Source: Bradyrhizobium erythrophlei
GTDB taxonomy: Bacteria; Pseudomonadota; Alphaproteobacteria; Rhizobiales; Xanthobacteraceae
DNA length: 64,000 nucleotides
Assembly: GCA_900129675.1 (NCBI GenBank)
Contig: FSRD01000001.1
Coordinates: forward strand, 3,585,501 to 3,649,500
Direction of reading: 5' to 3'
A program made the translations under genes and the position numbers. The notes below the pieces were generated by a model. The model had not been told where the DNA came from. It saw only the letters and a list, made by a program, of their open reading frames with translations, and made no database searches. Below are positions 45,431 to 53,637 of this stretch, one piece after another. Numbering within the stretch: position 1 is the first letter of the stretch; every line of letters begins with the position of its first letter.

Positions 45431-46677
45431 TGCTGTGTTCTCGGCACGAGGCGATTGAGCAGCAAGGAAAGCATGACGGCGACGGCGCCAGCCGCCGCGA
45501 GGAACATCGAGCGGCGCAGCAGCGAGCCCTTCACCGCCCACGTGATTGCCGCGATGACGCCGGCAATCCCGAGCCAGCCGGCGACGATCCGCGGACGCGC
45601 ATCGTCGAGCGTGCCCGAGACGACCAGGCAGAGCATGGCGCAGAGCTCGACGGCGTAGGTGGGCCACGGTTCGCCCGCTTGCGGCGGCGTCCACAATGCC
45701 GCCGCCACGAGGACGAGCGCGATCGCAGTTCCGGCCAGTGCCGCGCCTGCCCGGCGCGTCGCCGCGGAAGCCGCAAAGGCCAGGATCGCTCCTGCGACGC
45801 CGCAGGCGATCGCCCAGAACGGTTGGCTCGCCGCGGGGCCGGCGAGGTCGTTTGCCGTTGCCACCTCCAGAGTGGCGACACCGGCTAACGAAAAAGCCCC
45901 ATAGATCGACAGCACGGTCCCGGCGGAAGACGCTCGCTGCCACGCCGTCGCGGCAAGCGCGATTCCCGCGCCGAACAGCAAGGCTGCACCGTCGGCGAGA
46001 ACAAATGACGATTCGAATCCGGGACGAATTGCCGTCGCGGTCCACCAGGGGAGCGCGGCGAGCGCGACAAGGTGGGCCGCCACCCGCGAGTTCCAGACCA
46101 ACGCAAGGGCGGCGGCAATGAGCCAGAACGCCACAAACGCCAAATGCGGGACATCGGGAATTTCAAGGACGCGCATGCTGCTCCATATGGTCGCGGCGAC
46201 CAGCGCGACCGCAAGCGCGCCGCGCGAGCCGGTCAACGCCGCGGCCGCGAGCGCGCCGATCGCCCACAACAGCATGCCGCCGGCAAAATCCCCGCCCAAA
46301 TGATACATCTGGCCAACCAGGGCGACCCCGGCACCAAAGATGATCGCGCCCACGCTGGCGCTGAGGTCGGCGAGGACCGGCCGGTCCGCATGGGCGAACC
46401 AGGCCCCGAGGCCATGGGCGACGGCGATGCCGGCGAGCAGAATTGCCAGACGCAACAGGCGCGCGATGTCCATCCAATGGGCGGCGACGAAAGCCAGGAA
46501 CGCAGCCGCGATCAAAAGGCCGCCGACGATGGCTATCACGACAGCGATGTTGATGCCTGGCGCGAGCGGCGGAAGTGCAACGCGGACAGCGGCCAGCGTC
46601 GCAGGCGTAATCACGCCATCGGCTTCCCATTGCGCAAGATCAGCTTCGAGGCGCTGGCGATAGGCTCGGTCGAACAT
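45427..46677 (-). CDS. DUF2157 domain membrane protein
   Basis: The protein has about 416 residues from the ATG at 46677 (a GTG at 46680 is adjacent). The N-terminal LAQWEADGVITPATLAAV is the DUF2157 cytoplasmic start, followed by at least ten hydrophobic segments and a HAD-like GQMYHLGGDFAGG loop. It is translationally coupled to the GDYXXLXY gene. The pair is widespread in proteobacteria, and its role is unproven. Confidence 0.85.
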   Translation of the reverse strand: MFDRAYRQRLEADLAQWEADGVITPATLAAVRVALPPLAPGINIAVVIAIVGGLLIAAAFLAFVAAHWMDIARLLRLAILLAGIAVAHGLGAWFAHADRPVLADLSASVGAIIFGAGVALVGQMYHLGGDFAGGMLLWAIGALAAAALTGSRGALAVALVAATIWSSMRVLEIPDVPHLAFVAFWLIAAALALVWNSRVAAHLVALAALPWWTATAIRPGFESSFVLADGAALLFGAGIALAATAWQRASSAGTVLSIYGAFSLAGVATLEVATANDLAGPAASQPFWAIACGVAGAILAFAASAATRRAGAALAGTAIALVLVAAALWTPPQAGEPWPTYAVELCAMLCLVVSGTLDDARPRIVAGWLGIAGVIAAITWAVKGSLLRRSMFLAAAGAVAVMLSLLLNRLVPRTQQ

Positions 46678-46926
46678 CACCGTGATTCACCGGAACGCCA
46701 GCCGGCGGTGTCGAGGCAGGTCAGGCGTCCCGCGACACCCAAGCGTGGTGCCCCCGGCTGCAAGACCAATTCCCGGCGCTGCATTGATGTCCCCCGGTTG
46801 TTGCGCCAGCCTATCACTGTGCCGGTTGTATTGGAACAGTGCTGCTATCTATTGACGGGGGCGTCTTCATCTGCTTGCAGGCCCGCGGCCGCGCATCCTT
46901 ATCTATCGCGTTTATGCGAGATGGGG

Positions 46927-47037
46927 GCGGCGAATCTCTTGACCAATCCGGCGCTCGATCCGTTCGGCAAGATCCCGGAATTCAAGTTCTGCGCCGTGCG
47001 CGCGGAGAAGGCCGAGATCCGTTCCGCCGCGGAATGA
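46927..47037 (+). pseudogene. Extra copy of the 3' end of fdsA (copy 2)
   Basis: The 111 bp match the end of fdsA (44704-44814), base for base through ANLLTNPALDPFGKIPEFKFCAVRAEK, then diverge to AEIRSAAE and a TGA stop where fdsA has VELRSAAE and TAG. There is no fds sequence before it. It cannot be a gene on its own. Confidence 0.9.
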
Positions 47038-47089
47038 ATGAGATACAATCTCAACCGCGACGTGACGGGGCTGCTGCTATGGCTGCGGG

Positions 47090-48283
47090 TCACCGCGTTG
47101 GGATAACAAAGACCTGGCCGGGATAAATCAGGTTCGGATTGCGGATCTGCCGCCGGTTCGCCTGATAAATGACGGCGTAGCGCGTGCCCGCGCCATAGGT
47201 GAGGCGGCTGATGCGCCAGAGACTGTCGCCGCGGGAGACGGTGGTGGTTGCGATCTTCGGCACGACCACGGCGGAGGGCGAGGCTGCGTCTGGCGGCACG
47301 GCGGCCCCCGCAGCCGCCAGCTGCGGCCGCGGTGGAGCGGTCGCTATGCCCGGCTGCTTCGACGCTGTGGTCTGCTCCGGCACGGACCCGGTGGGCGAGG
47401 TGTCGGGAACGGTGAACGGCACTTCGGCGCGCGCGCGTACCGCGCCGGAATTCGACTCCACCTCGTCCAGCCTGACGCGATAGCTGCCGGGCGCGACCCC
47501 TTCATTGATCGTGACCGCAAAATGTCCATCCGCGCCGGCCGTTACCGACGCAACAAAGCTGTCGTTGAGATAAAGCCTTACCGCGGCGCCGGGGCGCGCG
47601 CGGCCGCTGACATGGAACTTGCCGCCTGGCTGGATATCGGCCGCCTCCACGACCACTGTGCCGGCCATCGGCTTTGGCGCCGCCGGCTGCGACAGCACGA
47701 CGGTGGGCTTGTCCGGTGTCATCAACGCCACGACCGGCCGGTCGGTCGGTTTCGGCTCGAGCGCCACCGCCACGCTCTGTTTGGACGTGGCCTGCGTGCC
47801 GTCCGCCTGCCTGGAACGCAGCGTCAGGTCATAAGTGCCGGAAGGAAGCGGGGGCGGGACCATGGCGAATTGTCCGGATTGATCCGCGACCGTGCGATCA
47901 TGCACCTCGCCATTGCGCAGCAGTTCTACTGTCGCGCCCGGCGCCGCCCGGCCGGCGATCACCGCTTCGCCCGTCGGCTCGATGCGGGCAACGTCGAAGG
48001 CCGGCACGCCGTCGTCGCTGCCCGGCGTTGGGGGCGATCCGCCCAGCGTGTCCGCCACGGCGTTTGCTTCCCTCTGCGCCGTTGCGAGCGCGGCCGGACC
48101 CTGATCTCGCGCCCCGGATGCCGGCTTTGAGACCGCCGGCGCGGCGGTTGCGGCCCCGGTGTCAACCGGCGGCTCGCGGCGGACGTGCTGGACGGCGAAG
48201 ACAAGCGCCACGCCACAGGCCGCAACAGACGCCATCAACGGCACGACCATTCGGCTCATCGGTGTGGCAGTCATGATACTCAT
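47090..48283 (-). CDS. LysM domain protein with bacterial Ig-like repeats
   Basis: The 397-residue product has an N-terminal anchor (VVPLMASVAACGVALVFAV), a Pro/Ala-rich stretch, and two or three Ig-like segments (EAVIAGRAAPGATVELLRNGEV; KFHVSGRARPGAAVRLYLNDSFV). The C-terminal LysM motif is VSRGDSLWRISRLTYGAGTRYAVIYQANRRQIRNPNLIYPGQVFVIP. LysM binds peptidoglycan, so the protein likely spans from the membrane to the wall. The ATG at 48283 is one of several possible starts. It lies between the two extra fdsA tails. Confidence 0.85.
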   Translation of the reverse strand: MSIMTATPMSRMVVPLMASVAACGVALVFAVQHVRREPPVDTGAATAAPAVSKPASGARDQGPAALATAQREANAVADTLGGSPPTPGSDDGVPAFDVARIEPTGEAVIAGRAAPGATVELLRNGEVHDRTVADQSGQFAMVPPPLPSGTYDLTLRSRQADGTQATSKQSVAVALEPKPTDRPVVALMTPDKPTVVLSQPAAPKPMAGTVVVEAADIQPGGKFHVSGRARPGAAVRLYLNDSFVASVTAGADGHFAVTINEGVAPGSYRVRLDEVESNSGAVRARAEVPFTVPDTSPTGSVPEQTTASKQPGIATAPPRPQLAAAGAAVPPDAASPSAVVVPKIATTTVSRGDSLWRISRLTYGAGTRYAVIYQANRRQIRNPNLIYPGQVFVIPTR

Positions 48284-48406
48284 CCATCTGCCGATCTTGG
48301 CTCGTCAGCATTCTATAGCCTTTCGTGCAAAGTGGGTACTGGTTCGCGTCAAGAAAACACGGTCGGAAACCGCGATGATCGCAAGCCATGAGGCGAGTTT
48401 CCTGGA

Positions 48407-48558
48407 GACCGCGACATGCCGGAAAACATGGTGTTCATGCCGTTCTGCTACGCGGAGGCGGCGTCGAACCTGCTGAGCAATCCGGCGCTCGATCCGTTCG
48501 GCAAGATCCCGGAATTCTGCGGGCGGAGAAGGCCGAGATCCGTTCCGCGGCGCAATGA
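48407..48558 (+). pseudogene. Extra copy of the 3' end of fdsA (copy 3)
   Basis: The piece begins with GACCGCGACATGCCGGAAAA, as fdsA does at 44650, and follows its end through FMPFCYAEAASNLLSNPALDPFGKIPEF. A 13-bp deletion then shifts the frame, and the end AAGGCCGAGATCCGTTCCGC is shared with copy 2 and not with fdsA. It is 40 bp longer at its 5' side than copy 2. Confidence 0.9.
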
Positions 48559-48575
48559 AACGAGATCGGCAGGCG

Positions 48576-48788
48576 TCAAAAGTTCAGGTGCGAAAGAAAG
48601 ATCGCGGCTTTTAGCGCGATGATACCGGCGAGGGCACCTCCGACCGTCAGGACGGCAAGCGCAAATTTGCTGAGCCGCTTGATCGTCGCCATGTGCGCTT
48701 TCGCGAGGCCCGTTGCTGCGATGTCGTGCCCGCCCGATGAACAGGGGGCCGGTTTGAATCGGCCGCCAGCGTGCGTCAGCATCGACAT
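48576..48788 (-). CDS. Small hypothetical membrane protein
   Basis: The 70-residue product starts at the ATG at 48788, with GAAGGA eight bases upstream. The C-terminal half, MATIKRLSKFALAVLTVGGALAGIIALKAAIFL, has one membrane helix and could also be made from the internal ATG. No family recognised. It ends 18 bp from the third fdsA tail, which runs the other way. Confidence 0.45.
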   Translation of the reverse strand: MSMLTHAGGRFKPAPCSSGGHDIAATGLAKAHMATIKRLSKFALAVLTVGGALAGIIALKAAIFLSHLNF

Positions 48789-48831
48789 CTCGGGAATCCT
48801 TCACTCCGGTTGTTGGCAGCGCGCCGCGCTA

Positions 48832-49329
48832 TCAGCCGATCGAGGCGACCAAGCGCTGCAGATGGCGCGTCACGAGCCGCTTCACCGATCCAAGATGCGG
48901 GACCAGCGCGTTGCCGTTGTTTTCCAGGTCGAGCTCGAACCGATGAGAAGGGAATATCGTCGCGCATCCCGTCGGCCGGCTGTTGGTCCTTGCAAAGGAC
49001 AGCGCGGAGCTCTTGAACAGGAAAAGCCCGCCGATTCTTCCCTTCGCGTCCCGGGCAACCCAGAAGCCTTCGCTATTGCGCCCGATGAAGAACCCCGGAA
49101 TTGCCTCGCTGACGATGCCGGAATCGAGTGGTTGAAATTGCGTATTGTCGCCCGCGGGCTCGTCGCGCGGCGGCGTGTGGGTGTGTTCGCGGCGCGGGCA
49201 TTCGGCCTCCGCTGCCGCATGCTGCATCTGGCAACTGACAAACCTGTCGATCGTTTTGCGCGCAGCAGCCAGCACGGCCCGAGGCCGTCCCGCAGCAGGA
49301 TGCGCGGTATGGAAACTGATCGCGCCCAT
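48832..49329 (-). CDS. Hypothetical protein with FIGRN-type domain
   Basis: The 165-residue product has a basic N-terminus with a possible helix, then a C-terminal domain GFFIGRNSEGFWVARDAKGR with GGLFLFKSSALSFA and ELDLENNGN. The FIGRN..G.WVA....G..GGLF pattern also occurs in the product at 51852-52130. The shared block of about 50 residues argues for a real, lineage-type small domain. Function unknown. Confidence 0.6.
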   Translation of the reverse strand: MGAISFHTAHPAAGRPRAVLAAARKTIDRFVSCQMQHAAAEAECPRREHTHTPPRDEPAGDNTQFQPLDSGIVSEAIPGFFIGRNSEGFWVARDAKGRIGGLFLFKSSALSFARTNSRPTGCATIFPSHRFELDLENNGNALVPHLGSVKRLVTRHLQRLVASIG

Positions 49330-49552
49330 CGCGGCCTCCTTACGAATCCAATGTCATGATGTGCAGGCAAAGCCGTAGGAATACGAGACGGATCGATCGT
49401 GGATGTCATAGGAGAAATATAGGAATTGACGCCGCCGTAGACGTTTATGCCGCCCTTATGGGAGGAGGCAGGAGATCGCCTCGATTTCCTATGCGATCGT
49501 CCGCATCTTGGCACCAGGCGCCCGCAATGCGGGCGGACGGTGGAGATCTACC

Positions 49553-49867
49553 ATGGCTCACTTGCTCACTGGTGAAGATAAATTCCGCGATGTGACCTGC
49601 GACGATGACTATCGGTCGTATCTCATCAGCCGGCGCGATTCATCGGGCAACTACCGGTTCGCCCGGTCGCAGGCGAAACGCGACCGCGTCCGGATGCGCG
49701 ACGCCTTAAGGCGCGTCAACGGCTTCCTGAAGAACATGATCGAGGCCATCGCCGACTCGAAGGTACGCCGCATGCAGCGCGAACTCGAACTGCGCGGCAT
49801 TCGCTTCGACCGGGACACCAACGATTGGGTGGCGCGCCATTCCGGGCCGACGGAGCGTTCGCGATGA
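49553..49867 (+). CDS. Hypothetical charged protein
   Basis: The 104-residue product starts at the ATG at 49553 behind GGTGGAG. It is rich in Arg and Asp: SRRDSSGNYRFARSQAKRDRVRMRDALRRVNGFLKNMIEAIADSKVRRMQRELELRGIRFDR. The helical middle could be a coiled coil. Similar proteins are common in Bradyrhizobium genomes from memory. The stop overlaps the start of the next gene by 4 bp. Confidence 0.6.
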   Translation: MAHLLTGEDKFRDVTCDDDYRSYLISRRDSSGNYRFARSQAKRDRVRMRDALRRVNGFLKNMIEAIADSKVRRMQRELELRGIRFDRDTNDWVARHSGPTERSR

Positions 49868-50046
49868 AGCCGGCTTCTTTTGTCGCCCTTGTTCGCGGCG
49901 CGTTCAGGTCACTGGTGACGTTTTTCGGCCCATCCTGGGATGGGCCGGTCAAGCGCTACCATCCCGAGCAACACTATATGCGCGGTCCCGGGCCGAAATG
50001 GCGGGAGAAGCATTTTCTGGATCGTGCATCTCCTGGCGGCGCGTGA
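49864..50046 (+). CDS. Small protein with HYMRGPGPKWR motif (paralogous block)
   Basis: The 60-residue product starts at the ATG overlapping the previous stop. A hydrophobic N-terminus (FVALVRGAFRSLVTFFG) leads into HPEQHYMRGPGPKWREKH. The same block occurs in the product at 9856-10158. The coupling to the upstream gene suggests the two act together. Function unknown. Confidence 0.6.
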   Translation: MKPASFVALVRGAFRSLVTFFGPSWDGPVKRYHPEQHYMRGPGPKWREKHFLDRASPGGA

Positions 50047-50171
50047 GCCCTTGATACGGTCGCGCGACACACGTGCCGCAACGCATCGAGTCAATCATTG
50101 CCGCGGGTGGAAAGCCCCTTCCACAGGTCGTTTCGCTGTCGAACTGGACTGGCGGCGGGAGAGACCTTCGG

Positions 50172-50325
50172 CTAGCCGATGTCGACCGCTGTCGCAACCA
50201 GCCGTCGCAGGCGGTCGTCGTCGATCCGTGCGAGGTATTGGCGCAGGATCGCAGCGGCGCGTTCGTTCGGTTGCAGGATTGCGGCGCGCGGTCGGCATTG
50301 TCCAGCGTCACGGCATACCGCAGGA
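50172..50325 (-). pseudogene. Frameshifted relic of a small helical protein
   Basis: One frame reads LAILRYAVTLDNADRA and the next frame reads ERAAAILRQYLARIDDDRLRRLVATAVDIG to a TAG at 50172. The two parts resemble ends of a Bradyrhizobium small helical family, with the middle lost. Evidence rests on resemblance alone. The rest of the gap 50047-50385 has no supported gene. Confidence 0.35.
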
Positions 50326-50385
50326 TCGCCAGATGTCAGGCGCGTAGGGTTCTGGCGTGCCGCTCGATTCCGTGAGCGGCTGGGC

Positions 50386-51366
50386 TCATCCGGGTTGGGC
50401 CTGCCCTGCAGCGGCGGAATGCTCGCAAGCACGCGGTGTGTGCCGGCTTTCGACCGGACATGCGATATCCTCATCGCCAATCTGCGCGATCGCGCCCGCG
50501 ACCTCCGCCTTTGCGGGCTCGCCAAGTTCAACGAGGGGCAGGCGGGTCGCCGGGGACATGAAGCCGAGCAGGCAGAGCGCGTATTTCAGGGCGGCCGGGC
50601 TTTCCCTGGCGAGAGCGGCTGCCAGCGGCGCCAGCCGGTTCTGCAGGTATCTCGCGGTCTGTAGCCGCTCCTGCCTGCAGTTAGAAAAGATGGCCTGGCA
50701 CAGTCCCGGCGTGACGTTCGATATCAGGGATATGCAACCGTCCCCGCCATTGGCAACGAACGCCAGCGCCGTTGCGTCGTCCCCGGACATCAATCGAAAT
50801 CCTGCCGGCAGCTGTGGCCGCAAGCGCAGCAGCCGCACGATATCGCCGGCGCCGTCCTTCAATCCGACGAAGCGCCTCGATTCGGCCAGCCGCAACAGCG
50901 TGTCGTCGGACAATTCGCGCATGGTCCGGGCTGGAACGTCGTGCAGGATGATGGGCAGCCCGCTCGAGATCGCAATCGCCCGGAAGTGCGCGTGAATTCC
51001 GGCCTGCATCGGCTTGTTGTAATACGGCACGACCGAAAGCACCGCATCGGCGCCGGCCGCTTCGGCGCGCTGTGTCAGTTCGATCGCCTGACTGGTCGAA
51101 TTGGATCCGGCTCCGGCGATGACGCGGACGCGGCCTCGCGCCACTTCGACGGCGGCGCGGATGATGCTTTCCTGTTCGGCCGGCGTCAGCGTGGAGCTTT
51201 CGCCGCTGGTTTCGCTGACCAGGATCGCGGTGACGCCGGCTTCGATCTGGCGCTCGCAAAGCTTTGCGAATGTCGCCAGATCGACTGCACCCGTTTCATC
51301 GAAGGGGGTGGGAATATCGGGTATGTAGCCCGCCAGCCATGTGGCTGGATTTGAAGATGCGATCAT
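50386..51366 (-). CDS. DapA-family aldolase (dihydrodipicolinate synthase-like)
   Basis: The 326-residue product starts at the ATG at 51366. The TIM-barrel aldolase marks are YIPDIPTPFDETGAVDL, the phosphate/pyruvate loop VSETSGESSTLT, VVPYYNKPMQAGI with the proton-relay Tyr (about 142) and GLKDGAGD with Schiff-base Lys170. It is longer than DapA by about 30 residues at the C-terminus. Such stand-alone DapA relatives may be aldolases for other keto acids. It shares a strand with the small genes upstream. Confidence 0.85.
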   Translation of the reverse strand: MIASSNPATWLAGYIPDIPTPFDETGAVDLATFAKLCERQIEAGVTAILVSETSGESSTLTPAEQESIIRAAVEVARGRVRVIAGAGSNSTSQAIELTQRAEAAGADAVLSVVPYYNKPMQAGIHAHFRAIAISSGLPIILHDVPARTMRELSDDTLLRLAESRRFVGLKDGAGDIVRLLRLRPQLPAGFRLMSGDDATALAFVANGGDGCISLISNVTPGLCQAIFSNCRQERLQTARYLQNRLAPLAAALARESPAALKYALCLLGFMSPATRLPLVELGEPAKAEVAGAIAQIGDEDIACPVESRHTPRACEHSAAAGQAQPG

Positions 51367-51373
51367 TGGGATT

Positions 51374-51817
51374 TTACGCCGCGTTTTGCATCTCGCCAAA
51401 GTCTTGCCGAACGGCTGAAAGCACGAAGCCCTGTTGGCACCTGACACCGGCCTCGATCCGAAATCCCATCTGTTCGAGCTTGCCCCGGATTCGCAGGCCG
51501 GCGCCGGCTTCGTGGCAGTCGATCATGACCGCGATGGCGGCGCTGGCGCCGAGGAATTGCGATATCCCGGTAAGCGCGGTCTCGATCGCCTGAAGGGAAT
51601 TGTGGCCGGTGATCAGGCCAACCGCGTGCTGGCCTTTCGGGATCCGGCAGGTCTTGGTGGTGGCTACCCGCATGAAACCGCGCCGGCGCAGCGCAACATA
51701 GAGTTCCAGGCTGCCGCTGCCGGCAACGATGGCGCGATGCAGGTTGGTCAGGCGCGTGAGCCCGATCATGGTATCGACGACCTGCTCCCGGTTCGAATCG
51801 GAATGAGGCTGACCCAT
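51374..51817 (-). CDS. Conserved hypothetical protein
   Basis: The 147-residue product starts at the ATG at 51817, with AAGGAGAG seven bases before it. It contains TMIGLTRLTNLHRAIVAGSGSLELYVALRRRGFMRVATTKTCRIPKGQHAVGLITG, suggesting an SAM-methyltransferase-like or ligand-binding fold, but no signature is certain. It ends 7 bp before the DapA-like start, so the two may be co-transcribed. Confidence 0.5.
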   Translation of the reverse strand: MGQPHSDSNREQVVDTMIGLTRLTNLHRAIVAGSGSLELYVALRRRGFMRVATTKTCRIPKGQHAVGLITGHNSLQAIETALTGISQFLGASAAIAVMIDCHEAGAGLRIRGKLEQMGFRIEAGVRCQQGFVLSAVRQDFGEMQNAA

Positions 51818-51851
51818 CTTGCTCTCCTTGTGGGGAAGTCTGTCCGGCCTG

Positions 51852-52130
51852 TTACGCGACGCGCCGGGCTGTGGCGCCGGCGACCTGCGATGCGGGACCG
51901 GAAGCGGGCGTGCCGCCCATGTCGAGTTCGATTTCGAGTGCCAGTTCGACGATGGTTTCGGGATGGTGGCCGTTCTCGAACAGCGCGTATTTGACGGCTT
52001 GCGCGCGGTTGACGAACAGCCCGCCATAAAGGCCGTTCTGTTCCTGGGCGACCCAGTTGCCGCGCCTGTTCCTGCCGATGAAGACGATTGCAGACGGAGA
52101 ACTACACGAGGGAGGTTCGGCGAGCTTCAC
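51852..52130 (-). CDS. Small protein with FIGRN-type domain
   Basis: The 92-residue product starts at a GTG at 52130 that has GGAAGGA eight bases upstream. It carries VFIGRNRRGNWVAQEQNG, then GGLFVNRAQAVKYALFENG and ELALEIELDMGG. The block matches the domain of the product at 48832-49329. A second reading from an ATG at 52280 would add residues of low confidence. Function unknown. Confidence 0.6.
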   Translation of the reverse strand: MKLAEPPSCSSPSAIVFIGRNRRGNWVAQEQNGLYGGLFVNRAQAVKYALFENGHHPETIVELALEIELDMGGTPASGPASQVAGATARRVA

Positions 52131-52243
52131 GTTGGTATTCCTTCCAGAGATGGGGTAGTGCGCGCCCAATATGTTTCCCGCCGGATATGAAATCGAGCGT
52201 GACAAGGCGGCGATCTCATAGGAGCCGCATAAGCCAGGCGCCG

Positions 52244-52522
52244 TTAAAGCGATTGGTTGAGGCCGCTGACCAGCATGCAAATGGCGGCATAGGTCACCGT
52301 TTCATCCCACTGGTTAAGCTCGGCATCGAGTGGAAGCTCGCGCCGGATGACGGCGATGCAGGCGCTGAGGATGGTGGACATCCACAGCAGGGCGGCCAGG
52401 CTCCTGCCGAAGCCGATGCCGCCGAACATCGCGAAAATCACCAGGATGAACATCCGCATGCCAAACCGGATCAGCACCTGGGCCGATCGCAGTTTTCGCG
52501 GGTAATTTGACAGCCGTATCAC
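52244..52522 (-). CDS. Small hypothetical membrane protein
   Basis: The 92-residue product has two hydrophobic segments, FGMRMFILVIFAMFGGIGFG with LAALLWMSTILSACIAVI, and a final TVTYAAICMLVSGLNQSL. Short proteins ending this way are frequent in Bradyrhizobium in my recollection. No functional motif. Confidence 0.55.
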   Translation of the reverse strand: MIRLSNYPRKLRSAQVLIRFGMRMFILVIFAMFGGIGFGRSLAALLWMSTILSACIAVIRRELPLDAELNQWDETVTYAAICMLVSGLNQSL

Positions 52523-52563
52523 GCGCGTAAATCCGGAAGCCGGAGAGACAACAGCTCGCGGCC

Positions 52564-53031
52564 TTACGCGAAATTATCGCTGCAGACCGGCTCGTAGAGC
52601 GGGTTCGTGTCGCGGCTCACGATCGGAACGCTGGTCCTGCTCGACGGTGCAGTGAGGCGCTCGGCCTCGACGAAGGCGGTCAGGATCGCGAGTGCCAGAT
52701 CCGCATGACGGCCTTCGATCGAATGATCGAGCCAGTCCGGCAGTTCGCGTTCGCGCGACAGTGCGCAAAACCATTCACCTTCATCATAGGCGATGCGGCG
52801 GACCTGCCATTGCGGCAGTTCCAGATCGATCAGCGCCAGCGCAGCATCGGTCCAGGCGCCCGACTGGATCAGCCGCTCGACGCGGGAGGTCTTGCCGCTT
52901 TGCCCCTGCGACGGAAAACGCCGGCAGGCCTTGCTGATGATCTCGGACATCAACCCGGCCGTCACCGCACCTGCGTCGCGAAGCCGGTCGACCAGTTCGG
53001 CGGGATTTTGATGTTCTGAAATCAGCGGCAT
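52564..53031 (-). CDS. Hypothetical cytoplasmic protein
   Basis: The 155-residue product starts at the ATG at 53031. It is rich in Leu/Ala helices: NPAELVDRLRDAGAVTAGLMSEIISKACRRF, RVERLIQSGAWTDAALALIDLELPQWQVRRIAYDEGEWFCALSRERELPDWLD. The composition is normal for the genome. No domain recognised; it sits upstream of and divergent from the kdp operon. Confidence 0.6.
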   Translation of the reverse strand: MPLISEHQNPAELVDRLRDAGAVTAGLMSEIISKACRRFPSQGQSGKTSRVERLIQSGAWTDAALALIDLELPQWQVRRIAYDEGEWFCALSRERELPDWLDHSIEGRHADLALAILTAFVEAERLTAPSSRTSVPIVSRDTNPLYEPVCSDNFA

Positions 53032-53246
53032 GACGTCATCTCGTTCAGGGCGTAGCCAATGGTTCTGGCCACGCTGCCAAAATGGCCAAGACGCCATTTG
53101 AAAACGAGAGGGAATGGAAGGCTGAGATATATGAATTTCATAAGCGCGCGTTTCGACAAAAAGTGGTGCTACGTGCAAGACCGCGATTTCGTCGGCGACT
53201 AGGTTAAATTGCGAATTTGACCACCCGTGTTCGGGAAAATCGCGTC

Positions 53247-53265
53247 TTTATGGAATTCCTATAAA
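53247..53265 (+). promoter_or_regulatory. Palindrome and -10-like box upstream of kdp genes
   Basis: TTTATGGAATTCCTATAAA is an inverted repeat with a central GGAATTCC and one bulged base. The right arm TATAAA (53260-53265) resembles a -10 box; no good -35 lies 17 bp upstream, as expected of an activator-dependent promoter. KdpE is the natural candidate. The small ORFs begin about 150 bp downstream. Confidence 0.45.
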
Positions 53266-53414
53266 ACTTAGCGTGCGGTCGCCTCGAAATCATACATCCG
53301 AAGTGGCACCTCACAGCCTGATACGGAAGGTCGGGATTGTTGCGGAGAGATCCCGCTCAATCGATTGAAACCGTCTTGCCGCGCACGGAAACGAGGCGCG
53401 AAAAGGAACATCCC

Positions 53415-53498
53415 ATGTTGGACATCGTCATGCTGGCGCTCGGCCTCGGCTTTTTCGCGGCGGGCATAGGCTACGCCTACGCCTGCGAACGGTTGTGA
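53415..53498 (+). CDS. 27-residue membrane peptide preceding kdpF
   Basis: The peptide MLDIVMLALGLGFFAAGIGY followed by AYACERL is one hydrophobic helix with a short C-terminal tail. It starts at the ATG at 53415 with AAGGAA eight bases upstream, and ends 12 bp before kdpF. Its size and composition mirror KdpF, so it may be an additional small subunit or regulator; peptides like it precede kdp genes in related genomes as I recall. Confidence 0.6.
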   Translation: MLDIVMLALGLGFFAAGIGYAYACERL

Positions 53499-53510
53499 GA
53501 GGAGAGAGCC

Positions 53511-53600
53511 ATGATTTTCGATTACTCGCTCGCCGGTCTCGTTTCGCTGGGTCTGCTGTTCTACCTGACCTACGCGCTGCTGCGCCCCGAGCGCTTCTGA
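53511..53600 (+). CDS. kdpF: Potassium-transporting ATPase subunit KdpF
   Basis: The 29-residue product starts at the ATG at 53511 behind GGAGAGAG. A single helix, DYSLAGLVSLGLLFYLTYALL, ends in RPERF, the typical KdpF ending. KdpF stabilises the KdpABC complex as a lipid-like subunit. It precedes kdpA by 37 bp. Confidence 0.85.
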   Translation: MIFDYSLAGLVSLGLLFYLTYALLRPERF

Positions 53601-53637
53601 ACCTGCATCCAACGGCAATTCCCCAAAGGGCAATCCC

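Noticed and set aside
46072..47037. 321-codon plus-strand frame ending in the fdsA tail
   Set aside because: Its first 280 codons are antisense to the DUF2157 gene or intergenic; only the last 37 codons are fdsA-derived.
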